A stretch of DNA of 64,000 nt from Brugia malayi (Eukaryota; Nematoda; Chromadorea; Rhabditida; Onchocercidae): assembly GCF_000002995.4 (NCBI RefSeq), contig NW_025062479.1, positions 19,464,721 through 19,528,720 on the forward strand, read 5' to 3'. Shown here one piece after another: positions 51,128 to 64,000 of the stretch. Each line of letters starts with the position of its first letter. The first letter of the stretch is position 1. The notes beneath the pieces were generated by a model. That model was not told the origin of the DNA. It was given only the letters and a program-made list of their open reading frames with translations, and made no database searches. The position numbers and the translations under genes are program-made.

Positions 51128-51318
51128 CTAGCAAAAATGAAATATTTATCACAATAACATGACATACAATGTTAGCATTACAGACAACCTGCAAATAAGA
51201 TAATTTTCTTCTTCTTTCGCTCAGAATTAGAATTCAAATCCCAAAAATAATTATCAGGGCTGGCAGTTGTACATGTCGCACTGCGCAGTAGTTCAAGAAC
51301 TATTACATTCCTTGACAT

Positions 51319-52572
51319 GCATAACTTCGCCGGCGTTGGTCAAAGTCATGAAAAATAAAAATAAAAGAACGTGGAGGAAGTCCAATAAATCAAATCCATC
51401 AATTTTCCCATACTGATGAAATTCTTATTCTTCTTTTCTCCCGAACTCATCATTACGGGTTATTGCGGTATTGATACGCATACATACCATTTCGCCCAAA
51501 TAGCTAAAGCTGTGAAAATATACAAACATAAAAACGGAATAAACCACATAGATGCAATTTACAGCAACAGAATTACTTTCAAGGTGCATCAATTCAAAAC
51601 AGAGAGGAATCGACTATGCAGCTTGTACTTTCGACCTTTAAATACTTTAAAAAAGAACATCATGTAATTTTCTTCAAAAATTCGGTCTCCCTGAAACAAA
51701 GAATGTTCAAACAAATGGAAGCTCTCATTCACTCCTTAACAAAAAGACCGAGAAAAACAACTAAGACACTGCAGTACAACTATCCTGAATTTAGAAAATT
51801 TCCAATCTATTCTAAATTTAGCAAGTCCTCTTGAAAACTTAAAATTCTAAATAGATGAAATAGTCTTTAAAAGCACATATTTTGCAAAAAAAAAAAAAAA
51901 AAAAACAATATTCAGACTATAATTTCACCACGAATTTCAGATTTCGAAAAAAAAAGATTAAACTTGTCTTATCATATGAATCCAATGGCACATCTTATTT
52001 CTGGCAGAAAAAAATAGAATAGTATATATAAAAATGTCCATTTCAGGATTTCTAAAAAATTCTTTCTTTGCCAGTTTTCCCTCTGCATGCATTATAAAAA
52101 TAGATGCCTACTCCACGTCACAAAAAACAGAAGTCCATATTCTGCCATCGAAATAGTACAGACGGTGCAGTACAAAATCACCAGAAAAAAATAAACAAAA
52201 CAAAACAAAACAAAAAAAAAGCATTAGAATTGCCTTTTCATGAAGTTACAAAAAATACCAAATATTTCGTCTAATTCAGCTTCTTAAAAGACAATAACTG
52301 GAAATAATCAGAAAGTCTCCAGACTACAAACCTCAACACATTCAGTTTGAATTTCCCGCTTTTATTAAAGTGAAAAACAAGAGAAAGATAATTAACTTCA
52401 TGGAATCTACACTATGTTAAAATCAATTTCATTACCACTTGATTACAAGCCACTGCCGCAATTTCTGATGATTTACATTTTGCAAAAAATTAAAAAAACC
52501 AGGAAAAAAAATCTTATTTCCAAGATCCCTTGCATCGCAGCAGAAATCCTTTTTTACGTTCGTACATGAATA
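51319..52572. other. Spacer downstream of the TM9SF2 gene
   Basis: AT-rich. An 83-codon ATG frame at 51416-51667 and an overlapping one at 51616-51834 (+) show no family signal or splice context. Poly-A tracts occur near 51886-51904. I see no gene I can support. Confidence 0.5.
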
Positions 52573-55500
52573 TCAATCTACTTTCACAGAACCGTATATC
52601 TTTTCCACAAAAAAGAATGCTGACAAGAAACCAACTGCTCCTAAAATTATATATTGTTAATGAAATAAGAAAGTTTTCTTCATAGAACTTTTTCAGTTCC
52701 ATGCATCTTTTGAACGATAAAGAAAGAATGCACAGGATTTAAATCCAACGCATCTTTTCCCACAACATAAAAGTACTACATCCATCAAAACGATCTCCCG
52801 ACAAAGTAAAAAAGTACCGGTTGCCAAAAAGAACATGAAGACAATGATGAAAGTATATGAGAAATAGAGGATAGTTGACACAGTGCCTGTTATAGTTAGT
52901 TTTGCCATAAAGTAGTGGATACAGTACACAAAAAGATATACTGCCGTAAAACCTGAAGTCAAGAATGACCGCCACCACCAATGATAATCCTGCAAAGTTC
53001 AGAAAATGTAATTTCTAATTAAATATTTATCCAATTACCAAGACTTTTTTACCTTCATTCCTAAAGTGCCAGCAATGAGTTTCCAGTTTTTTTTGACCAA
53101 AATAAAATTACATGCTGAATCTGAAGAAATCTAATTTTGAAATTGAGTTCCCACTTTCTACCCACTTCACTGAGAAACTGTTTTTATAACTTATGAATAC
53201 AGAAGTGAAAGAATCTTTATTATCTTTTAAAATAATTTATAATAACAAATAATACTTGGGAACTGAAATAAATCAGTTTTTTACCTCAGAACATAAATGG
53301 AAGTAGCAAAGCAGTACCGTAGCTTCGCTGCACGTTATAAACAGAATCAAGAACACAAGAAACAGGAAACCAAACATGTAATACGTTTGATGGGCCCTAT
53401 AACAAGATAACGCATGCATTTGATATGTTTGGGATAAAAATTAACCAGAAAAAAAATAAAACTGTATGTAAGGAATGAAAAGAAAACAAGCAAAATCAAC
53501 TTCTAAATCTATTTATTTCTATGAGCAAGATTTTTTTAAAGAAATATTTCGTGAATGTAATCCAAATATGCCTTCAGACATTGCCAATTTCACAAGTTAA
53601 AGTCAAGTGAATTGCTAATTTTGGTGTAAAAAACAATCTACGAGTTAAAAACTCACCAAATGCTATTGAGAATAAAGAAAAGTTGAATGAAAATACACCC
53701 AAACGGAAGGATACCACCCATAAACATTCCTGCGATTGGTTTCGTGTAAAGTGATTGGTCTGGTACTTGTCGCGGGATTTGATTTGTGCGTACTGGGTGC
53801 TCAATTGGCTGCAAGGGAAACAGCAAATAAATAGATGACCTTTTCAGCTAATATGAAGGAAGTTTTTTGACCCATTTTTTCTAGAATTGGTAGAATGCCA
53901 AGACATATATCGCGTTAAGCAGAATTATAATTTATTTTAGCGCTTGAAAGACTTTCAAATGTTTAAAATCAAGCACACAGAAATATAATCCGAATACCTT
54001 AACATATTAGAAGTCCAACTGTGACAGTACTGTCTCATATCATACACGATTTATAGATCATAACCATTAATGCAAGAATTGCTGCCCTCATATCTTATCA
54101 GCGCTCTTAAAGAGCGGAACAGTGATCTAAGTAGAAAATTACCAAATTTCCTTACACGTTTCTTGAAGCCAAAATAGGATCCAATAAATGTTAGCGGAAT
54201 AGAGACAAAAAGCCAGAGGATTAGAAGCACAACAAGTGTGCCAAATGGCACTGCCGCCGATGAGCCTTTTGCCCACAACAACAAGTTCGAAACGAAGAAT
54301 ACTGCAAACACGATTCTGCAATAAAGTATCTTTCACAAAAAGTTTCATTACATCGTCTGAAAAAATTTTTATTAAACTGTCTTCACGAAAAGCAAAACTT
54401 GGTGGTTTCCATTTCCACTTAGGAAAATTTTCAAATTTTCGTGTTGTTTAAAAACAAGAACGAAAAAGTGAACATACCCAGGAACAAGGAAGCTGGTCAT
54501 CAATACATTAGTTTTCCATGCCAAGCCATTCATTGCTGAAAATTGAAATGCTTATTACATTTTCTGAAATTTAGACGAGTAGATGGTTTAAATACGTATT
54601 TCGACTGTCACTATGATTTGTTCTTGAAGTTCCACGAAAATATGCACGAATACAACACTGTGTAGCTCCAGCTTGAAAACAGATTTAAGAAAATGATATA
54701 AACGTGGTGTCCTAATTAATTAAATCATAACAGTATCTTCATTTCAATAATAAATCAAACAATTACAATCAATTATTTCAAAAATTCTTACTTTTGTAAA
54801 GTCTTGCAGACACATAACCAGCAACGATACCAAAAACAACGTAAAGAACGAGTGCGAAGGTCATCAGAGATCCACGATTTGCCGGTGACAGGAAACCAAG
54901 ACAAGCAAATACTATGGAACGAAAACACATACTTAAAATGGTAGTCCTTTTCTGGATCTTTTATTCAAATGCATTGCCTGCTTGATGGAAGGTTTGAATA
55001 AACAATTTTTTTTAAGGATCATTTTTTAAGCAACCCTTCAAAAATCAATGGAAACATTCTAAAGTCGTGATTTTGTTGATACTCGTTAGACATTTTTCTA
55101 GAATTTACGATATCTTTTCATCAAAGTCACAAGTCATACACCAGCTCATTAGTAATAATCAGTTATAGGTTGATATAAAAATTCTGAAAAACACCGAACA
55201 TTTCTCAAGGCTTTAGAAACCAGGCAATATAATAAGTATACCAAGAGTGACCGCAACCATAAAGAGCACTTGACATCCACTGCCCACAAATACAGAAAGA
55301 AACATGGCATATCGCGGTGGACGGAAGACATCACCATGGACCAGTTTCCAACCAAATTCTTCTTGAGCATCTTCCTCAAATTTTCTAATTTCAAAATACA
55401 AAATTCATGGAAATTTTCAGGAAAAAAATGAGGCCTTAAACAGTTTAGTGCTTTCTGCAACTTGCCCGATTCGAGAAAATAATATGTAAAAGTATAAGAT

Positions 55501-58046
55501 TCTTATGAATAAAGCGTATTTTTAGGAAATATATCGCTTTCCTAGATTTCTTAATGTACTTTACACATCTTTTAAAACGTATATTATCCCAATCTGGCAG
55601 TTAAGGATTACATCACCTTTTAAAAAAAGGAACTTTTAAAATTATGTTGTGAGAAACAAAGCTAACCTCATTATCAAGCTGATTATATCGAATGATGTCG
55701 CGATGTAGCGTCCGAAGAAGAATCATGCCAACCTAAGATACTGATATTATTATTCCAGTACAAACAGCTTTTTAGTTTGAGTGCATTAAGCAGAAGAATG
55801 AATAGTATCTTACTCAATACCTTCAAATGGCAAAAAAAAAAAAAAAAATGAACACCACCCAATCCTGGACCTAAACGAAATGCAATTTTTTTGCGTGAAA
55901 CAAAAAACTAATCTAAGGAAAGAACTACCATTCCAGAAAGGAACAAAACGATAACAAGTGAATTCAAGATCGAGAACCATTGAATGTTGGAATGTGGAAC
56001 TGAATCTAGAATATAATCCCATCGTGATGACCATTTCACCTGAGTCGTCTGTAATTTTTTGTCATAAGAGATTATCGAAACGCTACCTTGGTAACGGAAA
56101 TTTTAAAATCTTAGGAATTATAAAATCGTAAAAATCACAACTATATTAGGGCTTCGATTTAAAAGAAAAAGTAACATCAAAAATAGTTGTTTTTCGACGT
56201 ACAGAGAATTCATCCAATTTTTATGAGAAATACTTAAAAAATCAAACCTGCCATACAACAGAGTATGTGTAGATAATGCTATCAGGTTTTTCATTAGACT
56301 TTATAGGAAACGGCTTTGCAGTGACTCCACAGTCGAGCTTGTCGTTTGCTTCATGCTTGATGCTTCGTGGCTGCACTTTGATGCGAATAATTCGACCTCC
56401 CACATGTTCCTCCAAAAAGTTCGGATCCTGACTCATGTTGCGATACTCGATGAGAATATCGACGTGATTGAAAATGTAGTAGCTATCAGGTTGTCTGTAA
56501 CGTGAATCTAGAACACATGCATCTTTCGGCTTACCATCACTAGTTACGTAACAACCCATTGGAAAACCTGTTGTACAGACATTTTGGTTTTGTTGGTTGA
56601 TGAAGCAGAATGTCACCGGCATATTGTCTAATATCCTAAAATAGATTTGTATATGTAGGAATAATCAAAAATCCAATCACTCGTTTCATTCTAGCTCTAT
56701 GCGGTAAATTACCACATACGATATAAATCTGTAAGGTCTTGAAGACCTCCACTATTCTTTTTAATAGTTCAATCTTACTTTCCGTAGGGTTCATTCCCAA
56801 AAGAAAAGATAAAAAATAGTTATTTCTTGCCACAAGTACATTATATGCCGCAATCATACATGTCACTCATGTGTGAGTGTTCATTAAATGAAGTGTTACT
56901 AAATTTCGTAAAAATGCTAAAAGCAATTTAAAAAAAAATACCAGTGATGCTGGTAATTTAATTTCATTCCTTTCCGAAGCAACCACATTTTTTTCTGCGC
57001 AAGTGGATCATTGTTGTATTTCTTTTCACATAACAGCTTACATTGCCTTTGTTCATTGAAATTTAGCTAAAAATTGCAAAGCGAGAAACAAAACTTATTC
57101 AGAATAATTTCGCTAATACATAACATTTCCTGGTACTATACAGTTCTACCATACAGAGATATGCCATATCTTATTTCGTGAGCAAAGTTTTATGCATGTT
57201 TTCGATGAATGGAAACCATCAACTATTTTGGCATAGAGAAATAAGCAAAGAATTCCAACTCAAAGAAGTATGAAAATAATGAAATACAGCTATGTTTAAG
57301 CAGTTTCATACTTTATATGGGCTAGGCCTAATTCGTTCTCCAAATAATACTTGGCCAAGATTCTCTACTGGCGACTCATTTTCACTGCCAATACAGAAAT
57401 CGAAACTGAAATACACCAAAAGTTAATACAAAAGCTTTTTGCATATTGCTCTTGTACATTAATTTAAAAACAACGTATTCGTGGTTATAAAAGATGAAAG
57501 AATTTACCTGTGGTATTCAAATGGAATAACGCTTTGGTCGCTATCCAAACGATTTACGTACAGAGTTATATTACTCTAAAAACCAGTTGTATTTCTTATG
57601 ATCAGTCGAAGTTGTATTATTTTTGTCGCTAAATATGAAATATTTCAAAATTCCTATCCAGAGCAGATAAAGAGAGTGTATTGTAGGCGGTACAGTTACA
57701 TAATAATATCAGCAATGAAATGATTTGTTGCACCAAATCTTAAGTAGAGAGCGCAATACTGCTAATCTGATCTATGCTGAGACTAGAATTGCGATATTAC
57801 ATTTTAGCTAAAAAAAGAAAATTGATGGTGAAATTTATAATACATTCAAAATATGAGAGTGAACCATACAAGACATTTTCGAAGATTTTTCAATTACAAT
57901 CCAGAAAGCAAAAACCGTACTGGACACGACGGTTTCGCAACTTCCTTTTCACAAAAATTGACTGGTGCCAAGCCAGGCAAATAGAAACCCATACAAACAT
58001 ATGTGCAAACACAAAACAACGCAACGATACCATTCATTCTTTTCAT
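52573..58046 (-). CDS. TM9SF2: Transmembrane 9 superfamily member 2 (nonaspanin)
   Basis: Fifteen exons join in phase to give about 650 aa (human TM9SF2 is 663): 57921-58046, 57508-57575, 57312-57405, 56942-57066, 56248-56635, 55929-56039, 55667-55732, 55242-55374, 54792-54911, 54478-54535, 54156-54315, 53657-53808, 53285-53396, 52818-52989 and 52573-52640. TM9 proteins are nine-pass endosome/Golgi proteins involved in sorting of membrane proteins and in adhesion. Seen: a signal peptide, then [38 protein letters not shown], the luminal DNMPVTFC and [65 protein letters not shown] and [14 protein letters not shown]. The C-terminus YGSVKVD carries the family's KxD Golgi-retention signal. EHPVRTNQ and [13 protein letters not shown] fit TM9SF2 rather than TM9SF4. 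Exon 8 uses an unusual TTTGAG acceptor. Confidence 0.96.
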
Positions 58047-59722
58047 GTTGAACACTAAATCTGGAAAGTAATTTCAGTAGCATTAAACTGTACTCAACGA
58101 TATAAAGAAATAATGTTTAGTTGATGGCTAAAATGTTCAAAAATAATATTCACTCTTTTTTCCAGAAGAAAAATCTTGTTAACGAATACTAAATAACTAC
58201 TCACTTTTCCACTTTTTGCTGTATACCTATTTTGTATTTTTACAGACCCACAAATCTCCCTCATATTTCAAGTTTTATATAAATATAAACAACATTAGCT
58301 TAGTCACCAAACACTGATCAGTGGTTAATGCAAAGAACAAACCATCGATATACACAGTAAACCAAACAAAGGGATGTCTGAAATTGTTTCAATATTCAGA
58401 CAGTTAACACATTCCTGTTCCGGTATTCACTTGCACGCCATCCCAGACTATACATTACTTTAATGGCTGTGCCGTCTTATTAATATTGCGTTTTGTTAAA
58501 GGAAGCGTTATATCTATTATTTATGTATAAGTTATATCTTGTTACATTTATTACTTATGTATTTATATATTAGTATTCTGTTTTAATGAGGGAAATGCTA
58601 TATCTATTTATGCATTTTGGACATATAAATAACAAACAAGAAATTCCGACGAAAATTCGGTGGAAAAACATTGTAACGTTTATATCAGATATCATCTACT
58701 GAAGTCACTTAACTAGGACCGTCCTACTTGTCAACACTGTAAGACCTTCTAGCCACCACAGCCCAGCCTGACTAACTGAGACGGAGAAAAGGATCTTATT
58801 TTAACGCAGGGAGCATTATTATTTAACGCAGCCAGCAAATACTTTGCAAGGGTCATTACGAGTGAGGGAATGTAGATGTCCATCAGATGAACGAGAGTGA
58901 GGGACAGAAACTAATCTGTCAACTTTTTCTGCGGGCCATATTATCTAATTATTTATTATGCCCAACCATTGCTCTGTCATTAGCAAAGTTTCTGTATACT
59001 TTATTAGCTCATAACTGATGTCTGTTATATGACTTTGGCCACAATCCTATAAATATGTAACTTTCGTAGTAACTTCGAGTCTTATAAACCTTATCATAAG
59101 ATAATGAAAGATGGAGGAGAAAAAATGTGTCTTACAAAAGGCAGTGAAAAAATATTTAACAAATCAAAATTGAACAGGTCTTCTTTCCAATTGTTTTACA
59201 TGAATGAAATCGTAATTAATTAAGGAAGTGATGTAAAATCATTCTCCTGATCGAATATGTTCTCTTTTTGTAACTAAAGAAATAAATTTCCTCAGTCCCA
59301 TTCGCAGTAGTTGCACTGCTCTACTCTATTTCGCTTAGTTTTAATATCTATCGAAAGTGAGCTTCAAATTAAATTTTATTTTTGCAATGAACATGAACAA
59401 ACAAAGATGAGAAAATCGTCCAAAAAATCGTTTTTCCCGCAGCGGATTGCATAGCTATAAAAGAATGTCTAATCAGAATCAAACATTCGTCCATTAACGA
59501 AAAGGTAAGCAATTTAAACAAATAATCTCGTAATCGATAAATTAGATGTATTTGCATAATTTAACTAATGCGTGCAAATCTGATTTTGCTATTGTCATGG
59601 TAACCGTTCTAAACAGTGAACAAACAGCAACCGAAGCTACTATAATGTTTTAGTGCAGGTGTAAGTAAGTAGTAAGTATTTCCTGTCATGATTCTTGCAA
59701 ATCATGGGTTTTATTCAAAAAA
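58047..59722. other. Region between the receptor and TM9SF2 genes
   Basis: No gene seen. A GC-richer patch at about 58700-58980 is the probable TM9SF2 promoter and includes a repeated TTAACGCAG about 30 bases apart. A diverged direct repeat around TATATCTATT occurs at about 58500 and 58600. Confidence 0.5.
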
Positions 59723-62700
59723 TTACTGTACATATGAGCTATTGACGAATAATTCGAGTGTATCACCACTCAGTGGTTTAATAGCCGGATTGATAGTCAT
59801 CGGTGGTCGACTATCATAAAGTACTGGTGATTGAAGAAGGATAATAAGGGTACCACATACGTTGATCACACTGAAAATCATCAGCATCAGTCGATCTAGC
59901 ACCATTGATATGTAGCACCAGTCCTCAGATACCTGCATTTTTAGCATATTAAGGAGTTTTTTAATCATCGAGAAAAGAGAAATGCAAACGAAAAATGTGT
60001 AGGTCATAATTAGAATTAAGGCCAATGTTGGATATATAAAAGAAACAAAACACACCTGATCATCTTTTTTCATGGCCCGGAAATGATCAGCAATAAAAGA
60101 TACATTATCGATCATGCGTCGAATTAAGTCAGGATGCATTCCACGAAGCTGCGCTAGCTGAGACAATCGCATTTGGCCGTCGATTAGATTACTGATCGAT
60201 AAGAAATAGGGACTTGTTCGACGAGATGTTGAAGATGACAATAAATCTAAAATGCAAATCTAAATTTCTGATAAATCTCTTCAGTTAGAAAAGACAAAAA
60301 TTTATTACAGCATAAGGGAGATATGTTATTGCAAGGTCTGAAAATGTATTTTTTTCTTCGAGAGATTGCAAAAAATTGGTAGTATAGACATTATGATGAT
60401 AATAAATATTATTTTGTACATAGCTTATTTTCGAAACTTGGAAGCTCAGTTTAAATATTTCAACGGTTCTTCATTTGTATTTAATTGGCTTAAGTCGAAA
60501 GAATCCAAAAATTCTTAAGAAACCTAGTTCACCTGATGATCTATTGCTGCTTTCCTCAGAAGCATCATCTTCCGGTGGCTTGATGAACAAATACTTGGGT
60601 AATGTTTTCAAAAATATGTGACGCATCCATTTCGGCATAGGATGAGTGGTACCAGCTCTGCAAGAAACAAATTTAGGTTTTTAAATGAGCTCTTTCAAGT
60701 ATAAATATTAAGTAAAAGAACTTACTATTAGCATAATTGTGATCAAATATACTATTAGCATAACTTAACATAAGGACACGTATAAGTAAATGGTTGCCAA
60801 CATCTTTTAAAGAAGTTAGACCTACAAAGGTGAGGATTGGTTATGAATGTTATTTGAAGTAGGTTTTATATATTTTACATTCTTGTTGGTCATCTTTATA
60901 GATTTAAAATTCGCTTGGCATAATTGACTGATAGTTAAAACTAATTGCTATAATGAGTAAGGTAAGCCAAATACAGACTTGAAGAGGAATATAAGGAAAA
61001 CTATTCACAATGGCAGAATACAAATAAAAAAATATTTTGCATGAAAAGTTAATTTTATTTTTGGTGAAAAGAAATTGTTTTTGATCAGTAATACTATCAA
61101 CTATGGTGAGCATGAAATAATGCCAAGATGATCATAGTTGAAGTGGGAAATTCTAGGTTTAAAATAGAAAGCTCGTTAAGCTTATTCTAGTTCTAGTATT
61201 TCTCATTTGAATTTACTTCACTACTCTTAAAGGATAAAAACGAGAAAATAGTGCACGCTTAACTGAGCGCTTCTCTATCCATTTTTAGATATATTAAGAA
61301 AGAATAGAAGTTATTTCAAAAATTTATGTTATTTCTTCTAAGCTATGAATTGCAGAAGAAAGCGATATCAGAAAAATCGAATTATAATATGACGAAATAA
61401 TTTTGTATTAAATCCATAAGATTAAAGATTGTCTTGTTTCAATATTCTAAGACAAATATAAGATTTTTTAATTTTATATCTCAAATAAAATTCATCCAAC
61501 GTAGTTCAATTTATCCACACTGGCTAGAATGTTACAGTTTATTAGTATACTCAGTGCAAGATGTTGATAATTTCTCCCAATTTTATTGTTAGAATCTTTC
61601 AGCCTGACAGCTAAACTTACATTAGATTGTTCAAAAGGTTGTCAATTCTTTGTTTAACTAAGCTCCTTCGTTATTCATCAGCTTCTACTCACTATAGTAA
61701 TGCTTTGTGGTAAATACATAAGGTTTAAGCCTATTGTGCGGAACAATTAACAAAACTTCGACTCGGATACTTTTGCACACTCATTCGTCTTTTTTCGACT
61801 TCAGCACTGCTTCTGCCTGATTTTGCTTGCCAAATCAAATTTGTCTCCAAATATTTTGGTGTTATCCTATACTATCACCATCTACATTTAAGCAGATCCC
61901 TCTTGGATCAACGAAAAGGAAAAAATGACTATTACTGATAGATCACTCACAATTATTTTATAACGTTCAAGAAGAAACCTCTGCTAACGAATAAATCTAC
62001 TTCAATAAATGTTCGAGATACCTGATTGGAGCTCTCCCAAAACAAAACAAAATTTACAACAAGGACATAATTTTTGGAATCATTAGATTTCTAATAGATA
62101 AATAACATACCGTCGATAGTAGCTTACAGTGAGTACGGATAAGAGGATTGATGCGGAGACGAGAAACATGGTAAATAAAAGATACTTTCCAATCATTGGT
62201 ATTACCATTGATGTTGGAGGAATGAGATCAATAAGAACCAAGTAGAACACAGTCAAAGTAACTAGCACTGCTATCGAAAATGAAACTTTGTGTTCAATAC
62301 CCGGAATATAGAAAACGAAAGTTGTCAAGATTGCTGAAACAAAATGAATTTGTATGAAGAGTATACTATTCTGATATTTCATACCTTAACTTTATTCTTC
62401 CAAAAAAAGAAAAATTCTGAACGAGAATTTTTCTTTTTTTTTTTTTTACAGTCTCCAATATTAAAAATTTATCGACTGTTACAGAATCAAATTGAAGCAA
62501 ATTCACCTATCAGCATGCATGGAATGACTAGGTTGACGGTGTAAAAAAGCGTTTTACGACGGATCGATAAATTAAAAGTAATATCGATATAGAATTCCTG
62601 CCCACAACAACCAGGATACAGGCGTTCATGTCGACGACTTGTTAAACTTATCAAATCCCACTCACGACTCCTGAAATAAGATTATATTCACAAAAAAAAA

Positions 62701-63952
62701 AAAAAAAAAAAAAAAACCAAATTTGAGTAGCTTTAAAAACGATTGAATAGCACATAAAAAAAATGGTTCTTGGCAATAGAGAACTTACGGATAATAAGAT
62801 GATAGATCCATCCCTTGTTCCAAAAATTGATATTCTTTTCCATTTTCATCGTACTGTGTTTCGATATTGTCCGTAGGATTAGTCTTGAAAAAACTTGTAT
62901 TTCAAAAAACAGACTAGTCAGAAAAGCTGCAGGTATGTTTATCATTTTCACCGTTTGTAAAAACTTTTCTAATGCTTTTAAAGGTCGACAGTTTAATGCT
63001 ATCTATCCTCTGAACTTTACTAGTATACTAAGACAGATCGAGTTGCTGAATCATATTTAACAATTTTCCTCATCTATTGAAATTCAAAATTTACTGGCAA
63101 CTGTCGAACATCAATTTGGAAACCGTTGTAAGACCAACCACCAAATTTCATTGAGCATGATTGCTTATCGTATGGGAAGTATTCAATATCTATCTTAATA
63201 ATTTGTTTTTGGTAGTCAAAGTATCAAAAAACTTCGAATTGAAATTTGAAAATTGAAATCTCAATAGTTATTTGGAAGTAGTTGAATTAGGGATATTAAA
63301 ATAAATATTCTACAAGAAGTAACATTACAGAAATGTTCTAAGATGCGGGTGGAACGAGTCAGAAACAAATTACACTAAAAAATACTAAAAGAGATATTAT
63401 TTTGTAAGTCTGGTAAATTATCATCGCATAATTATAGGCATAAGCCTACGGGACAAAATGATTTATAAATGCTCGGTGGTTTCCAAACCACTGCACCGGT
63501 GTAGTAGACTAACGCATCACTCATGATCGTTATGTGCGGTTCGCCATCTGCGCTGAAATGAAAGTAAGACTCGATCTCATCCACGTAAATAGTAGCAGAA
63601 GAGCTAGTAATATCCGCCATTAATTGACAATATATTATTACTGATAAGTGATTTCAAATTCCAGATAATTTACTTGTTATACAACAGGATATCCGGTATC
63701 CATATCTGATCAGATGGAACATGAAGTTTTCGAATATTATTCCATTTTTCCGGATCCCATGTTAGCTTGTAATCATACCACTGCTGCAAAGGAATAACGC
63801 TGCCATCATAATTTGTTTGAAATCGAGATTAAAAGATTTGGAAGACCGAAATAATTTCCCAAAATCTGCACGACCTCAACATTAACATTAATTTAAAAAA
63901 AAAATACCATTTCAAGCCACAAATTAGTGGTGAGCACTTGATTAACTTCATC
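59723..63952 (-). CDS. Nicotinic acetylcholine receptor alpha-type subunit, ACR-8/ACR-12 type (N-terminus outside window)
   Basis: Ten exons give 488 aa: 63908-63952, 63674-63783, 63450-63552, 63095-63193, 62789-62883, 62507-62670, 62111-62333, 60533-60657, 60056-60246 and 59723-59932. The signal peptide and first exons lie past 64000. It is a subunit of a pentameric acetylcholine-gated cation channel in muscle or nerve. Seen: NQVLTTNLWLEM, the Cys-loop CPIDIEYFPYDKQSC (13 residues between cysteines), loop C with YPGCC, so vicinal cysteines but YxxCC spacing, and four membrane segments. M2 starts IEHKVSFSIAVLVTLTVF, placing His at -1' where most cationic subunits have Glu. The tail has EDWCYISMVLDR and M4. 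As I recall, YxxCC plus His at -1' marks the nematode ACR-8/ACR-12/LEV-8 group; which member this is needs a tree. The 1.45-kb intron after M3 is the longest in the gene. Confidence 0.92.
62697..62717. repeat. Poly-A tract in a receptor intron
   Basis: A homopolymer run of more than 20 A residues between the loop C exon and the preceding exon of the receptor gene. It is only a low-complexity tract, but prone to sequencing and assembly error. Confidence 0.7.
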
Positions 63953-64000
63953 CTGAAAACAAATTTGTGTTAATATTAAATCAAATTGTGAATGAGCATT

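Noticed and set aside
51416..51834. 83- and 72-codon frames on the plus strand
   Set aside because: They overlap in different frames and have no recognisable domain or splice sites.
57774..58058. 94-codon plus-strand frame
   Set aside because: It is antisense to the first exon of TM9SF2, which carries the conserved signal peptide and FYLPGLAP motif.

Overview
This window looks like nuclear DNA of a parasitic nematode, most likely a filarial (clade III) worm. It is AT-rich. The genes are split into many short exons with TTTCAG-type 3' splice sites, and the best-conserved proteins have the closest nematode character: a Tribbles pseudokinase, an ELT-2-like GATA factor and a nematode-type acetylcholine receptor subunit. 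There is no sign of a bacterial, viral or CRISPR locus. I built all gene models by joining exons by hand where splice sites, reading phase and protein family agreed.

Layout, left to right. 844-3388 (+): Tribbles pseudokinase with a COP1-binding tail. 3673-3718: a perfect 46-base palindrome. 6640-7804 (+): ribosomal protein L10, complete at 214 aa. 8121-11444 (-): a 299-aa protein with two PDZ domains, convergent with rpl-10. 12766-15905 (+): a 373-aa HP1-like protein with a chromodomain, a long hinge and a chromoshadow domain. 20160-24743 (-): a 313-aa secreted protein of unknown function. 24744-38053: a gene-poor stretch with one convincing orphan exon (29095-29279, -) and a few weak candidates. 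38054-40620 (+): a 384-aa, mostly disordered, Asn-rich protein that I do not recognise. 43564-47415 (-): an ELT-2-like GATA factor with one canonical and one degenerate zinc finger and GATA sites upstream. 50338-51127 (-): a likely small gene hidden in short exons. 52573-58046 (-): a complete TM9SF2-type nonaspanin, 650 aa in 15 exons. 59723-63952 (-): a nicotinic acetylcholine receptor subunit of the YxxCC / His -1' type, whose first exons lie beyond the window end.

The genes are not an operon or a single pathway. They are a mix of housekeeping genes (rpl-10, TM9SF2), regulators (Tribbles, HP1-like, GATA factor), a neuromuscular channel and nematode-specific genes. The Tribbles, ELT-2 and ACR-8/ACR-12-type genes are, as I recall, all X-linked in C. 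elegans, so the window may descend from the ancestral nematode X element; that is inference. No clearly new biological system was found. The most informative leads are the channel filter substitution, the Tribbles degron-adaptor tail, the long-hinge HP1 protein, the GATA autoregulatory cluster, the palindrome and the short-exon genes.
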